64,000 nt of DNA from contig FSRV01000002.1 in assembly GCA_900142905.1 (NCBI GenBank), forward strand, positions 2,232,001 to 2,296,000, given 5' to 3'. The notes beneath the pieces are model-generated. The model worked only from the letters and a program-made list of their open reading frames with translations, ran no database searches and was not told the DNA's origin. This DNA is from Burkholderia sp. GAS332 (GTDB lineage: Bacteria; Pseudomonadota; Gammaproteobacteria; Burkholderiales; Burkholderiaceae). The translations under genes were made by a program, and so were the position numbers. This document shows positions 44,777-54,357 of this stretch, one piece after another (position 1 is the first letter of the stretch; each line of letters opens with the position of its first letter).

Positions 44777-44922
44777 AACAGTCCGCTCGGCGAGCTCGAT
44801 CCGGTCACGCTTGACTTCATCGCTGAGGGACAAGTCCGGGTGGCCGACGCATGGCTCGCACCACGCAGACATCGCTGACATAATTGATTTCCCCACACTC
44901 TTCCCCGCCCTGAGGAACCCCA

Positions 44923-45840
44923 ATGAACAATCCAGCGAACGCTTCTTCGAGCGATGCAGTGCGCCGCGTCACCTTTCTCGGCCTCGGCGTCATGGGTTAT
45001 CCGATGGCCGGGCATCTGGCGAAAGCCGGCCTCGACGTGACGGTTTTCAACCGTACCGCGCAAAAGGCGGAGCAATGGGTCGCCGAGTATGGCGGACGCG
45101 CTGCACGCACGCCGCGCGAAGCCGTGGACGGCGCCGAGCTGGTGCTAGCATGCGTGGGCAACGACGACGATCTGCGCAGCATCACCCTCGGCGACCAGGG
45201 CGCATTTGCGGGCATGGCGCGTGGCACGCCCTTTGTTGATCACACCACCACCTCGGCTAACGTCGCCCGCGAACTCGCGGACATCGCGGGCACGCAGGGT
45301 TTGCTCTTCATCGATGCGCCGGTCTCCGGCGGCCAGTCCGGAGCGCAAAACGGCAAGCTGACGATCATGTGCGGCGGCGACGCGGCGGCGTTCGACCGTG
45401 CCGCGGCGACGCTGCGCCATTACGCGGCTGCCGTCACGCTGATCGGCCCGACCGGCGCCGGCCAACTAGCAAAAATGGTCAATCAGATCTGCGTCGCCAG
45501 CATTGTGCAGGGCCTGTCCGAAGCGATCCATTTCGGCGAGAGCGCCGGCCTCGACATGGCCCGCGTCCTGGAGGTGATTGGCAAAGGCGCGGCGGCGAGC
45601 TGGCAGATGGACAATCGCGGCAAGACGATGATCGAAGGCAAGTTCGATTACGGCTTCGCCGTCGACTGGATGCGCAAGGACCTGGGCTTCTGCCTCGACG
45701 AAGCGAAGCGCGTTGGCGTTTCGCTGCCGGTCACCGCGCTTGTCGATCAGTTCTACGGCGACGTTCAGGCGCTGGGCGGCAACCGCTACGACACCTCAAG
45801 CCTCATCTGGCGTCTACGTAAGCTCACGCCGCCCAATTAA
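44923..45840 (+). CDS. 3-hydroxyisobutyrate dehydrogenase/tartronate semialdehyde reductase family
   Basis: A 305-residue beta-hydroxyacid dehydrogenase. FLGLGVMGYPMAGHLAKAG (about 18-36) is the NAD(P) motif, DAPVSGGQSGAQNGKL (about 130-145) is the substrate loop, and Lys in GAGQLAKMVNQI (about 179-190) is the catalytic base. Members act on 3-hydroxyisobutyrate, tartronate semialdehyde, or sulfolactaldehyde. Its position next to sulfonate genes makes the last worth testing, but it is convergent with sauU and may be unrelated. Confidence 0.88.
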   Translation: MNNPANASSSDAVRRVTFLGLGVMGYPMAGHLAKAGLDVTVFNRTAQKAEQWVAEYGGRAARTPREAVDGAELVLACVGNDDDLRSITLGDQGAFAGMARGTPFVDHTTTSANVARELADIAGTQGLLFIDAPVSGGQSGAQNGKLTIMCGGDAAAFDRAAATLRHYAAAVTLIGPTGAGQLAKMVNQICVASIVQGLSEAIHFGESAGLDMARVLEVIGKGAAASWQMDNRGKTMIEGKFDYGFAVDWMRKDLGFCLDEAKRVGVSLPVTALVDQFYGDVQALGGNRYDTSSLIWRLRKLTPPN

Positions 45841-45850
45841 CCAGCGTCGC

Positions 45851-45877
45851 GAGCGGGCGGGCGCCTGCCGTCCGCTC
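45851..45877. terminator. Bidirectional terminator-like stem-loop
   Basis: GAGCGGGCGG (45851-45860) pairs with CCGTCCGCTC (45868-45877), nine of ten positions, between convergent genes. Confidence 0.55.
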
Positions 45878-45894
45878 ACTCGCCTGAGCACGTC

Positions 45895-47277
45895 TTATCT
45901 GCGCCAGCGCAGCGGACGGCGCAGATGGTGCCGCTCCAGCCGCACCACGGCGCTCGCTTGGGCAAACGCGGGTACGCCGTCCAGTTGCGTGCCTTCGAGC
46001 CGCTCGCGCTCCTCGTCGGCCGCGACTGTCTTCGCCGGATCGATGAAAAGCGCGGCGACGATCCCCACCCCTAGCAAACATGCTGAAATCGTGAACGGCA
46101 CGTTATAACTGCCGGTTGTCTCGATCAGATAACCAAACACCACCGGCGAAATCATGCCGGCGACGCCAAAGCCCGTGTTCATCATGCCGCCCGCCGTGCC
46201 GGCGTAGCGACCGCCGATGTCGAGCGGCAAGGTCCACAACACAGGATTCGTGATCTCGAGAAAGAAGAACGATGCCGACAGGTACAGCACCGCCATCAAC
46301 GGATTGGTCGCGGACACCATCGGCAGCAGAAACACGAGCGAGCCGCCCATGCCCACCACCAGCACGGCACAGCGCGCAAAGCGCAGCCGGCCGGTGCGCT
46401 TGTAGAGCCGGTCCGAGACGACACCGCCCAAGGTATCCCCGATCACGCCCGCGAGCAGCGGCAGCGCCGTGAACAACGCCAATTGCTTGAGATCGAAGCC
46501 GCGGGCCTCCTTCAAGTACGAAGGCAGCCAGGTCAGATAGACCCACAGCAGCCAGCCGTAACAGAAGTCGACGAAGGTGACGAGCCACATCCGGCGGATC
46601 AGCTTGCGCCACGGCGTGGCCGCACGCTTGGCGCGTTCGCAGTCGCCGGCGCGATAGCCGATCTCAGCCGTTTCCTCAGGCGTCACGCGACGGTTCTGCT
46701 CCGGCGAGTTCGTAAAGACGCAGAGGTATAGCATCGTCCACGCGAGACTCGCCACGCCAAGCAGAATAAACGCATCACGCCAGCCGCCCGCCACCACCAC
46801 CGCGAGCACGAGCGGCGGCGTAACCGCGCCGCCGAGGCGGGCGAAGCTATGGGTGATGCCCTGAGCGAAACCCCGCTCCGCCACCGGCATCCAGTAGGTA
46901 AAGGCACGCGTCGCCGTCGGGAACGCACCACCCTCGCCAATTCCCAGCGCGAACCGCAGCGCGACAAGCATCGCCACACTGCCGGCGAATCCGGTGGCGA
47001 GCGTCGCCACGCCCCAGATCAGCGACAACACCGTCAGCACCAGCTTCGGCCCGTACTTGTCCGACAGCCAGCCACCGATGACCTGCATGAACGCGTACGG
47101 ATAAGCGAAGGCCGAGAACACGAGGCCGAGCTGGACTGTCGTCAGCCCCATTTCATGGCGGATGATAGGGCCGGCCACGGCGATATTCACACGGTCGATG
47201 TACGAGATGAAATACATCAGGCACATGACGGCCAGGATGATGTGGCGTGTCTTCACACGCCGCTTATGCGTTTGCAT
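45895..47277 (-). CDS. sauU: MFS transporter, probable sulfoacetate importer SauU
   Basis: A 460-residue transporter with 12 helices of the anion:cation symporter (GudP/ACS) family. YFISYIDRVNIAVAGPIIRHEMG (about 22-44), RFALGIGEGGAFPTATRAFTYW (about 108-129) and GGVVSDRLYKRTGRLRFAR are typical. In Cupriavidus necator a gene of this family follows sauS and sauT and serves sulfoacetate uptake. Here it lies 167 bp downstream of sauT on the same strand, giving the same sauSTU order. That order is the main support for the substrate. Confidence 0.82.
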   Translation of the reverse strand: MQTHKRRVKTRHIILAVMCLMYFISYIDRVNIAVAGPIIRHEMGLTTVQLGLVFSAFAYPYAFMQVIGGWLSDKYGPKLVLTVLSLIWGVATLATGFAGSVAMLVALRFALGIGEGGAFPTATRAFTYWMPVAERGFAQGITHSFARLGGAVTPPLVLAVVVAGGWRDAFILLGVASLAWTMLYLCVFTNSPEQNRRVTPEETAEIGYRAGDCERAKRAATPWRKLIRRMWLVTFVDFCYGWLLWVYLTWLPSYLKEARGFDLKQLALFTALPLLAGVIGDTLGGVVSDRLYKRTGRLRFARCAVLVVGMGGSLVFLLPMVSATNPLMAVLYLSASFFFLEITNPVLWTLPLDIGGRYAGTAGGMMNTGFGVAGMISPVVFGYLIETTGSYNVPFTISACLLGVGIVAALFIDPAKTVAADEERERLEGTQLDGVPAFAQASAVVRLERHHLRRPLRWRR

Positions 47278-47444
47278 GCTGTCTCCTGTGTCTCTTATGT
47301 GACGCCGACGGCGTCTGTGGTGTTCCGATTCGCACGTCGTACTGCGTCGTACTGCGTCGCGCTGTGTCGGGTCACGTGCGCCTCGACGCGCGCCCGCCTC
47401 CTGTGCTTTTGCCGGCGCGACCCGGCATGCCGATGCGCGTGCCG

Positions 47445-49127
47445 TCAGGTGGGCACGAGCTTTAGGCGCTGCACCTTGCCCGAGGGTCCACGAGGCAGTT
47501 CAGTGACGAAGCGAAACTCCTTCGGCGTCTTGTAGCGGCCCAGTTCGCGCAAGCAGTGCTCATGCAAATCCGCGACGTCGAGCGCGCCCTGCCCTTGCTC
47601 GACGCGAGGCACAATGAAGGCGACGATCTCCTGGCCATAGGCGCTATCCGGCACGCCCACCACCGCCGCATCCAGCACACCGGGGTGTTTGAGCAAGGCT
47701 TCATCGATCTCGCGCGGCGCGATGTTTTCGCCGCCCTTGATGATCAATTCCTTCGCTCGGCCGTTGATGTAGAAGTAACCGTCACTGTCGCGATAGCCGA
47801 GGTCACCGGTGCGCAGCCAGCCGTCGGCGGTGAAGGCGTCACGTGTTTCCACGGCGCGTTTGTAATAGCCACCCATCACCTGCTCGCCGCGCAACACCAG
47901 TTCGCCGCACTCGTTGGGCGCGCACTCGCGGCCGTCACGATCGATCACCTTGGCTTCACCGCCCGAAGGCAGGCCGATACTGCCGATTTTTCGCCTCTCC
48001 GGATCGTATGGATTGCTGAACACAGGCGCGGCGGTTTCGGTCATGCCCATCGTTTCGATGATGCCGACCCCGAAGCGCGCCTCGAACGCGCGGTGATGAT
48101 CGACGGGCAGCGCCGCCGACGCACTGCGGCAGAACCTCAGCGCGGACAGATCGAACGTGCACGGTTCGTCGTTGTTGAGCAGATAGGCGACGATCGTCGG
48201 CACCACGTTGATCCACGTGCAACCGTGGCGCGCGACATCGCGCCAGTAGGTGCGTGCGGAAAACCGTGGTGACATGACCACTGAACCGCCATGAAAGAGC
48301 GGTGCAAGCAGCGTCACGACAAGACCATTGATGTGATAAAGCGGCAAAGCGGCGAAGACCCGGTCGCCGGTGCCGAGCCGGTGTTCGTGCGAGATGTTGC
48401 GGGCATTGGCCAGCAGATTCCGATGGGTCAGCAGGACGCCCTTCGGTGCGCCGGTGGTGCCGGACGTGTACATCAGCAACGCCACATCGCTCGCATCCGG
48501 CTCGCCGGTTGATGAGGCCCCTTCGGAATCCCAGGCGGCGACCGGCGGCACAGAAGGGATGCCAGCCGCACGGGCTGCAACATCGGCCGATACCCTTTGC
48601 GCGGCAACACCACCCTCTGCCGTTTCCACCAGAGCGGCTTCGACTCGACCCGGCACAGGCGCAACGGCGGCATCGGGCGCCGTCTGGATCAGCGCAACGG
48701 TGCGGGTGATGCCTTGCTCGCGCAACCCGTCGATCGCGCTCGACATCGCCGCGTGCGTATCGCCGGAGACAAAGACCATGCGCGTGTCTGAATGCTCCAC
48801 GATGTAGCGCAACTGCGACGGCTGGCACAGCAGATTGAGCGGGTTGGCGACGAGCCCGCTGTACATCGCCGCGAGCAGCAGCCTTGCCGTGTGGATGCCG
48901 TTGCCCATGAAGACCGAAACGACATCGCCGGCGTGCAAGCCTGCTTCGTGAAAGTACCGCTCAAGCGCGCGGCAATCGCCGCGCAGTTCCGCGAAGGTCA
49001 ACACGTCGGCACGTGTAGCCGCGCGGTCATCTTCTGCGCATTCAGGGGCCGCCAGCAGGAACGGCTGGTCGGGATACTGCGCGGCGCGCGCGTCGATCAG
49101 CGCGCGAATCGTATGAGGCGTTCTCAT
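47445..49127 (-). CDS. sauT: AMP-forming acyl-CoA ligase, probable sulfoacetate-CoA ligase SauT
   Basis: A 560-residue adenylate-forming ligase. LLMYTSGTTGAPKG (about 215-228) is the phosphate-binding motif, GMTETAAPVFSN the adenine-site motif, and GWLRTGDLGYRDSDGYFYINGRAKELIIKGGENI the hinge; the catalytic Lys is in GPSGKVQRLKL near the C-terminus. The ATG at complement(49125..49127) overlaps the sauS stop (ATGA); an ORF start at 49271 is rejected. It would activate sulfoacetate to sulfoacetyl-CoA for SauS. Confidence 0.85.
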   Translation of the reverse strand: MRTPHTIRALIDARAAQYPDQPFLLAAPECAEDDRAATRADVLTFAELRGDCRALERYFHEAGLHAGDVVSVFMGNGIHTARLLLAAMYSGLVANPLNLLCQPSQLRYIVEHSDTRMVFVSGDTHAAMSSAIDGLREQGITRTVALIQTAPDAAVAPVPGRVEAALVETAEGGVAAQRVSADVAARAAGIPSVPPVAAWDSEGASSTGEPDASDVALLMYTSGTTGAPKGVLLTHRNLLANARNISHEHRLGTGDRVFAALPLYHINGLVVTLLAPLFHGGSVVMSPRFSARTYWRDVARHGCTWINVVPTIVAYLLNNDEPCTFDLSALRFCRSASAALPVDHHRAFEARFGVGIIETMGMTETAAPVFSNPYDPERRKIGSIGLPSGGEAKVIDRDGRECAPNECGELVLRGEQVMGGYYKRAVETRDAFTADGWLRTGDLGYRDSDGYFYINGRAKELIIKGGENIAPREIDEALLKHPGVLDAAVVGVPDSAYGQEIVAFIVPRVEQGQGALDVADLHEHCLRELGRYKTPKEFRFVTELPRGPSGKVQRLKLVPT

Positions 49128-50569
49128 TTGCCATACCTCCCGAAGAAATCGCCGAGTACGTCGTCGAGTTCGGGGACGCGCTCCTCGATCGGGTAGGCCA
49201 CGCGCGTGATGTTCAGGTAATGGTGAAAGTTGAGATTGCTCGAGAAATTGTTGCGGCCCCACGTTCCGCATCCCATCGAGAGCGAGAAGGGCAAGCCGTT
49301 ATCGAAGTTGCCGCCGGTCGCGAGGCAATGCGCCTGATTTACGATCACACGCGCCACCGGCAGCGTCGAGGCGAGCTGCACCGCCTGGGCCGAGTCGCTG
49401 GAATGCAGGCCCACCGAGTGCCCGGCGCCCATGTAGGCGTAGATGCCGCGCACGATGTCGGCAGCGGCATCGAAGGTTTCCGCGCGATAAACGGTCAGTA
49501 CCGGCGCGAGCTTCTCACCCGAGAACAGGTAGTCAGCGCCGAAGCCGGTTTCCTCTACCATCAGGAAAGCGGGCTCGCGGGCGGCAACATCGTCGAGCCC
49601 CGCCGCCCGTGCAATCTCCGTGGCTGAACGCGCGGTGCAGTGTGCCGATAGCTTGCCGTTCGACCACAGGGCGGCCTGCAGTCGCGCCTTTTGCGCGGCG
49701 TCGAGCATCACACCACCGCAGGCGGTCAGCTCGGCCAGCATGTTTGCGTACACCGCAGCTTCGATAACGACGCTGTTCTCGGATGAACAGCTCGTGGCGT
49801 TATCGAAGGTTTTCGAGCGTGCAATCTTGTGCGCTGCATCGTGCAGATCGGCCGACGCGGTGACGATCGAAGCCACGTTCCCCGCGCCCACGCCGAACGC
49901 GGGCGTCCCGCTTGCGTACGCCATCCGCACATTCGCCTGCGAGCCGGTCGCCACGACCAGATCGCACTGCCGCATCAGTTCAGCAGTGGCCGCCTTGCTG
50001 ATCGGCGCGGGCAACATCTGGACGAGGTCAGCCGCGAGCCCGACTTTGGCGAATTGCGCGTGAATGAAGTCGATCAGCAGCGCGCACGACGAATAGCCCT
50101 TGGGAGAAGGCGCCACGATCACGGCATTGCCGCATTTGAGGGCGTTGACGATCTTGTTGACCGGCGTGGCCGCCGGATTGGTGGACGGCGTGATCGCCGC
50201 CACCACGCCAACTGCCCGCGCGATCTCGACGATGCCGGTGGCGTCATGACGCTCGATCACCCCCGTGGTCTTCTGCCCGCGCAAATCGCGCAACAGCCCG
50301 AGCGTCTTGCGATAGTTCTTGCGAAACTTGTCGTCCGCGTTGCCGAGACCGGTGTCGCGCACCGCCAGCTCGGCAAGCTGCCGGTTGCGCGCTGGCTCCA
50401 TGATCGCCCACGCTGCGGCGTCGGCGGCGGCATCGAGCACCTCTTGCCCCGCGACCTCGAATACACGCTGTGCGGCCCGCGCTCGCGCAACCAGTGAGGC
50501 CACCACGCGTTCGACTTCGTTACTCGCGCTCGCGTGCGTGGCTTCGGCTTCTGTGGCCCTGACGTTCAT
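49124..50569 (-). CDS. sauS: CoA-acylating sulfoacetaldehyde dehydrogenase SauS
   Basis: A 481-residue acylating aldehyde dehydrogenase. ITPSTNPAATPVNKIVNALKCGNAV and VIVAPSPKG are the acylating-subgroup motifs; the catalytic Cys is 261 in NATSCSSENS. It reduces sulfoacetyl-CoA to sulfoacetaldehyde, which Xsc (59049-60851) cleaves. The ATG at complement(50567..50569) has GGAG 8 bp upstream; a GTG three codons earlier touches that site. It is divergent from the IclR gene at 50772, as sauS is from sauR in Cupriavidus. General acetaldehyde or succinate semialdehyde activity is the alternative. Confidence 0.87.
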   Translation of the reverse strand: MNVRATEAEATHASASNEVERVVASLVARARAAQRVFEVAGQEVLDAAADAAAWAIMEPARNRQLAELAVRDTGLGNADDKFRKNYRKTLGLLRDLRGQKTTGVIERHDATGIVEIARAVGVVAAITPSTNPAATPVNKIVNALKCGNAVIVAPSPKGYSSCALLIDFIHAQFAKVGLAADLVQMLPAPISKAATAELMRQCDLVVATGSQANVRMAYASGTPAFGVGAGNVASIVTASADLHDAAHKIARSKTFDNATSCSSENSVVIEAAVYANMLAELTACGGVMLDAAQKARLQAALWSNGKLSAHCTARSATEIARAAGLDDVAAREPAFLMVEETGFGADYLFSGEKLAPVLTVYRAETFDAAADIVRGIYAYMGAGHSVGLHSSDSAQAVQLASTLPVARVIVNQAHCLATGGNFDNGLPFSLSMGCGTWGRNNFSSNLNFHHYLNITRVAYPIEERVPELDDVLGDFFGRYGK

Positions 50570-50591
50570 ACGGTTCACTCCGGAACGGAAA

Positions 50592-50613
50592 AGATTGGTG
50601 TTGGTACCAATCT
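50592..50613 (-). promoter_or_regulatory. Inverted repeat in sauS leader
   Basis: AGATTGGT (50592-50599) and ACCAATCT (50606-50613) form a perfect 8-bp inverted repeat, 6-bp spacer, just upstream of the sauS ribosome-binding site. It may be an operator or an RNA hairpin limiting translation. Confidence 0.5.
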
Positions 50614-50691
50614 AGTGAACCGCGCATGCTTCGGAGTCCCGTTTTCTGAACTATCCCTTGCGCCAGGCTGGTGAGAATCGAAAAGTGCAAA

Positions 50692-50717
50692 TTTCGGGAC
50701 TTTCCATAGTCCCGAAA
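50692..50717. promoter_or_regulatory. Probable SauR (IclR) operator
   Basis: TTTCGGGAC (50692-50700) and GTCCCGAAA (50709-50717) form a perfect 9-bp inverted repeat with an 8-bp spacer, between divergent sauS and the IclR gene. A partial copy, AGTCCCG, recurs at 50635-50641. Confidence 0.65.
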
Positions 50718-50771
50718 ACTAACCAGACCGATGCACAATCCAACTTATAAGTACGACACTGAGGAGACAGC

Positions 50772-51536
50772 GTGGCGACTTCGAATCAATCGAATGCGGC
50801 AGCCGTGCGTGCATTTCGCGTACTTGAAACCCTGGCTGAGGCAAGCGGCCCGCTTTCCATGACGGATCTCGTCCATGCCCTCGAACTGCCCAAGCAGACC
50901 GTGCATCGGATTCTGGTGCAGTTGATGGATGCGTGGCTGGTCACGCGCAGCGCCGGCGACCGGCTGTACGAGTGTTCGCCGCGCGTGCGCATGCTGGCGG
51001 TCAATGTGCTGATGCATGCGGGGCCGGCCGCTGCCCGCCATGTGCTGCTCGAACAACTGGTGGCCAAAATCGGCGAAACCTGCAATCTGACGATGCTGGC
51101 CGGCAACGATGTGGTCTATGTGGACCGCGTGGAAACGGAGTGGCCGTTGCGCATGCATCTTCAACCAGGTTCGCATGTGCCGCTGCATTGTTCGGCAAGC
51201 GGCAAGCTATTGCTCAGCTTTCTGCCCAAGGATAGGCGCGAACGGGTCATTGAAACCTTGCCGCTGCGGGCCTATTCCGAGCGGACGATTACGGATCGCG
51301 GCGAGTTGCGCAAAGAACTGACCATCACGCGGCGGCGCCAGCTCGCGATCAACAACCAGGAACATTTGCAAGGGCTCATCGCGATCGCGGTGCCGGTCAT
51401 GCTGGATCGCAATCGCGCCTGCGCGGCCATTGCCGTCCAGGCGCCGGTCGGGCGGGTCGTACTCGAGGATCTGCTGGCCTTCCTGCCCGATCTGCGGCTC
51501 GCCGCGGAGGAAACCGCCAAGACATTCCGGCAGTAG
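50772..51536 (+). CDS. sauR: IclR-family regulator, probable SauR
   Basis: A 254-residue IclR protein. The winged helix covers about 10-65 (AFRVLETLAEASGPLSMTDLVHALELPKQTVHRIL), and the effector domain about 80-250 includes GETCNLTML and HCSASGKLLLSFLP. It is divergent from sauS and shares a 202-bp gap with a strong palindrome, which fits the SauR role of controlling sauSTU in response to sulfoacetate or sulfoacetyl-CoA. A close paralogue lies next to it. Confidence 0.82.
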   Translation: MATSNQSNAAAVRAFRVLETLAEASGPLSMTDLVHALELPKQTVHRILVQLMDAWLVTRSAGDRLYECSPRVRMLAVNVLMHAGPAAARHVLLEQLVAKIGETCNLTMLAGNDVVYVDRVETEWPLRMHLQPGSHVPLHCSASGKLLLSFLPKDRRERVIETLPLRAYSERTITDRGELRKELTITRRRQLAINNQEHLQGLIAIAVPVMLDRNRACAAIAVQAPVGRVVLEDLLAFLPDLRLAAEETAKTFRQ

Positions 51537-51666
51537 TGGGCGCATTCCGAAAAACGGGATGATCTTCGCTGAAGTAGCGCTCTGAAATCATCCTATCCTC
51601 GCGAAAACCACCACCGGTAGGGCCACGCGGTACAATGACGCCGATCCATTTTCCGGAACGGCCCAC

Positions 51667-52419
51667 ATGACTAAAGCGGATACTCCTACCCTGCGCGCGT
51701 TCGCCCTGCTCGAGCATCTCGTGCGCGCCGAAGGTCCGGTGTCGCTTGCCGACATTGCCCAGGACGTCGACTTGCCGAAGGCTTCGCTGCACCGCATGCT
51801 GGCTTCGCTCGAGGCCGGTGGCCTCGTGATCCGCGAGCCAGGCCAAAAAAACGCCTATGTGATCGGGCCGCGTCTCGCGCAACTGGGTCTGGGTGTCATG
51901 ATGCATTCGGGCGCCCGCCGGCTGCGGCATGCGATTCTGTCGAACCTGGTTGCCGATCTCGGCGAGACCTGCAACCTCACCATGCTGCATGAAACCGAGG
52001 TGCTGTATCTCGACAGGCTCGAAGCACCCTGGCCGTTGCGGCTCGATCTCAAGCCCGGCTCGCACGTGCCGGCGCATTGCAGCGCGAGCGGCAAGCTGCT
52101 GCTGGCCATGCTGCCGCGTGAACAACGCAGCGCCCTCGTCCGCACGTTGAAGCTCGAGCGCTTCACGCCGAATACCATCACCGATCCCGAACTGCTCGAA
52201 GCGGAACTCGACCGCACCGCGCACAAGCGCATCGCCATCGACAATGAGGAATTTGTCGCCGGTATCGCTTGCGTGGCCGCGCCGGTGATGGATGAGAACA
52301 ATACCTGCATTGCGGCGATCGCCGTTCATGCGCCGGTCTCGCGGGCGCCGCTGTCGCGCGCTCTCGAGTTCGTGCCGCGCCTGCAGGAAGCCGCTCAACA
52401 GCTCGCCAAGACGTTCTAG
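51667..52419 (+). CDS. IclR-family regulator, tandem paralogue
   Basis: A 250-residue IclR protein with the same layout as its neighbour: helix-turn-helix in about 7-62 (LRAFALLEHLVRAEGPVSLADIAQDVDLPKASLHRML) and an effector domain with GETCNLTML and HCSASGKLLLAMLP, the same short motifs as in the first copy. The tandem arrangement, 130 bp apart, suggests duplication. It may control xsc, tau or the aldehyde dehydrogenase gene; the palindromes around the xsc promoter look like IclR-type sites. Confidence 0.85.
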   Translation: MTKADTPTLRAFALLEHLVRAEGPVSLADIAQDVDLPKASLHRMLASLEAGGLVIREPGQKNAYVIGPRLAQLGLGVMMHSGARRLRHAILSNLVADLGETCNLTMLHETEVLYLDRLEAPWPLRLDLKPGSHVPAHCSASGKLLLAMLPREQRSALVRTLKLERFTPNTITDPELLEAELDRTAHKRIAIDNEEFVAGIACVAAPVMDENNTCIAAIAVHAPVSRAPLSRALEFVPRLQEAAQQLAKTF

Positions 52420-52532
52420 CGCGCTTCGGCCGTCGCTTGTGCGGTCGCTCATCCCATCGCTCGCGGCACCGCTTCTGCCACCGCTGACGTCACCGCTCAT
52501 GCCACCGCCGATGGCACCGTCTAGCCCGCCAC

Positions 52533-54059
52533 CTATTCCACAGGCCGCTGCGCGCGCACGAGCTCCGCGAGCAGGCGCACACCCGCATCGATCTTTTCCA
52601 GCTTGATGGCCGAAAAACCCATTCGGAAACAGTGGTTCTGCTCCAGTCCGGTCATGAAGAAAACCCGGCCCAGCTCGATCAGAATGCCATGTGCCTGCGC
52701 ATCCGCGGCAAGCTGTGTCGCGTCGAGCCATGGCGGCCCTTCGACCCAGCACGACGCGCCGCCGCCCACCGGTACGTAGCGCGCCTCCGGAAGGTGCGTG
52801 TCGAGCGCCGCCATCAGCGCCTGAGCGCGTTCCCGATAGGCATGCGCGAGCCTCCGCAGCAGCGCATCGTGGTGCCCAAGCGCCAGAAAGGTGGCGAACG
52901 CGCGCTGAATATACGCTGCAGGGTGGCGCACCATCAGGCGCCGCAGCGCGCGCAGTTCGCGAACCAGTTCACGCGGCCCGACGATATAACCCAGCCGCAG
53001 CCCTGGCGCAAACGTCTTCGACAGGCTGCCGATATAGATCACCCGATCCGCCGTATCAAGGCTTTTCAATGCCGGGTGCGGCATGCCAGAGAAATTATTT
53101 TCGCTCTCGTAGTCGTCTTCGATCAGCACGAAGTCATGTTGCTGCGCCTGTTCCAGCAGCGCATGGCGGCGCTCGATCGGCATGGTGGCCGTGGTCGGGC
53201 ATTGGTGGCTCGGCGTCACATAGACGTAATCGCACTGCGCCAGCAGATCGGCGTCCTCAACCGCGCGCACACCGCCGCCATCGACAGGCAGCGGCTGCAG
53301 CCGCGCATTACGGTTCTCGAAGATATTGCGGGCATCCGGATAGCCGGGGTTCTCAAAGCCGATCGTGGTGCGCTCGCTCGCGAGCAGATCCGCGATCAGA
53401 TAGAGCGCCTGCTGGCAGCCGATCGTCACGACAATCTCGTCCGGCATGGCGAACACGCCGCGCCGCGGCAGCACGCGCGTGCGGATCTGCTGGATCAGCG
53501 TATCGTCGTCGCGCTCGATCAGGTCCGGTGCCCAGTTGCGGATCTCCATGACCGACAGCGCTTTCATGCAGCATTCTCGCCAATCGTTGGTCGGAAACAG
53601 CGACTGGTCGAACTGTCCATAAATGAAGGGATATTCGTAGCTCAGCCAGTTGCCCGGCTTGACGATGTTGCGCTGCGAGGACGGCCGTCTGCGTAAGCGC
53701 TGGTCCCAATCCGGCCGCGCGAGCGCCTCATTGGCGGCCTGCCCCGGGACCGTCTGCAGCGGCGCAAATGCGTGCCGCCCTTCAAGAATGGCCGGATTGA
53801 CGAAATGCCCGCTGCGCTCGCGCGAAATCAGATACCCCTCCTCCACCAGTTGCTGGTAAGCGAGCACGACCGTATTGCGAGCTACACTTAATTGATCCGC
53901 CAGCTCGCGGCTGGACGGCAAGGCGTGATCCGGCAACAGTTGGCCATCCAGAATCGCAGCCACCAGCATCTGGCGAATCTGGCCTTGGAGGCTCATATTC
54001 GACTCGGGTGAACGCTGGAACCGCTGGCTCCATAGCGCCATCGAGGTGCGACTTGCCAT
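52533..54059 (-). CDS. tauR: MocR-type GntR regulator with aminotransferase-like domain, TauR-like
   Basis: A 508-residue fusion of a GntR winged helix (about 15-85; LQGQIRQMLVAAILDGQLLP, then LPSSRELADQLSVARNTVVLAYQQL) and a class I aminotransferase-like domain (about 140-500) with the PLP lysine in IGSLSKTFAPGLRLGY. TauR proteins of this class activate taurine genes. The ATG at complement(54057..54059) has AGGAGA 6 bp upstream; the extra 61-codon leader upstream lacks homology. It is divergent from tauA across a 298-bp gap, where TGTGGAC occurs at 54116 and 54199 as possible half-sites. Confidence 0.85.
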   Translation of the reverse strand: MASRTSMALWSQRFQRSPESNMSLQGQIRQMLVAAILDGQLLPDHALPSSRELADQLSVARNTVVLAYQQLVEEGYLISRERSGHFVNPAILEGRHAFAPLQTVPGQAANEALARPDWDQRLRRRPSSQRNIVKPGNWLSYEYPFIYGQFDQSLFPTNDWRECCMKALSVMEIRNWAPDLIERDDDTLIQQIRTRVLPRRGVFAMPDEIVVTIGCQQALYLIADLLASERTTIGFENPGYPDARNIFENRNARLQPLPVDGGGVRAVEDADLLAQCDYVYVTPSHQCPTTATMPIERRHALLEQAQQHDFVLIEDDYESENNFSGMPHPALKSLDTADRVIYIGSLSKTFAPGLRLGYIVGPRELVRELRALRRLMVRHPAAYIQRAFATFLALGHHDALLRRLAHAYRERAQALMAALDTHLPEARYVPVGGGASCWVEGPPWLDATQLAADAQAHGILIELGRVFFMTGLEQNHCFRMGFSAIKLEKIDAGVRLLAELVRAQRPVE

Positions 54060-54357
54060 GCTTTCTCCTGTTTTTTGTAGGCGGAGCCCGCTCGCACGAA
54101 GGCAGACACCGGCATTGTGGACGCGCAAAAAAACGCCTGCCAGCCTCGCCGGGCCGCTGCTGCCGGGACCGGCGCACTGGCCCATTCTGGTGCAGCAGTG
54201 TGGACTCAACGATGAGCCACGTCTGGCCCTAACCCGCAACATTTTTTACTGACGATACTCGCATCACCCCCTTGCCGGCGATTGGGACAAGCCCCCGTCG
54301 GCGCGGGCTGGATTCACGTGTATTCGCGTACCTACACGGCCATTCTGGAGACCTAAG

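Noticed and set aside
47278..47444. Short CGTACTG/TGCGTCG repeats in the sauT-sauU gap
   Set aside because: Only two or three partial copies; no clear unit or hairpin.
52420..52532. Imperfect CACCGCT-like repeats after the second IclR gene
   Set aside because: Irregular spacing and few matches; probably ordinary low-complexity GC sequence.
54116..54205. TGTGGAC pair in the tauR-tauA gap as TauR direct repeats
   Set aside because: Only seven bases match, and the 83-bp spacing is larger than expected for MocR-type sites; not enough support for a feature.
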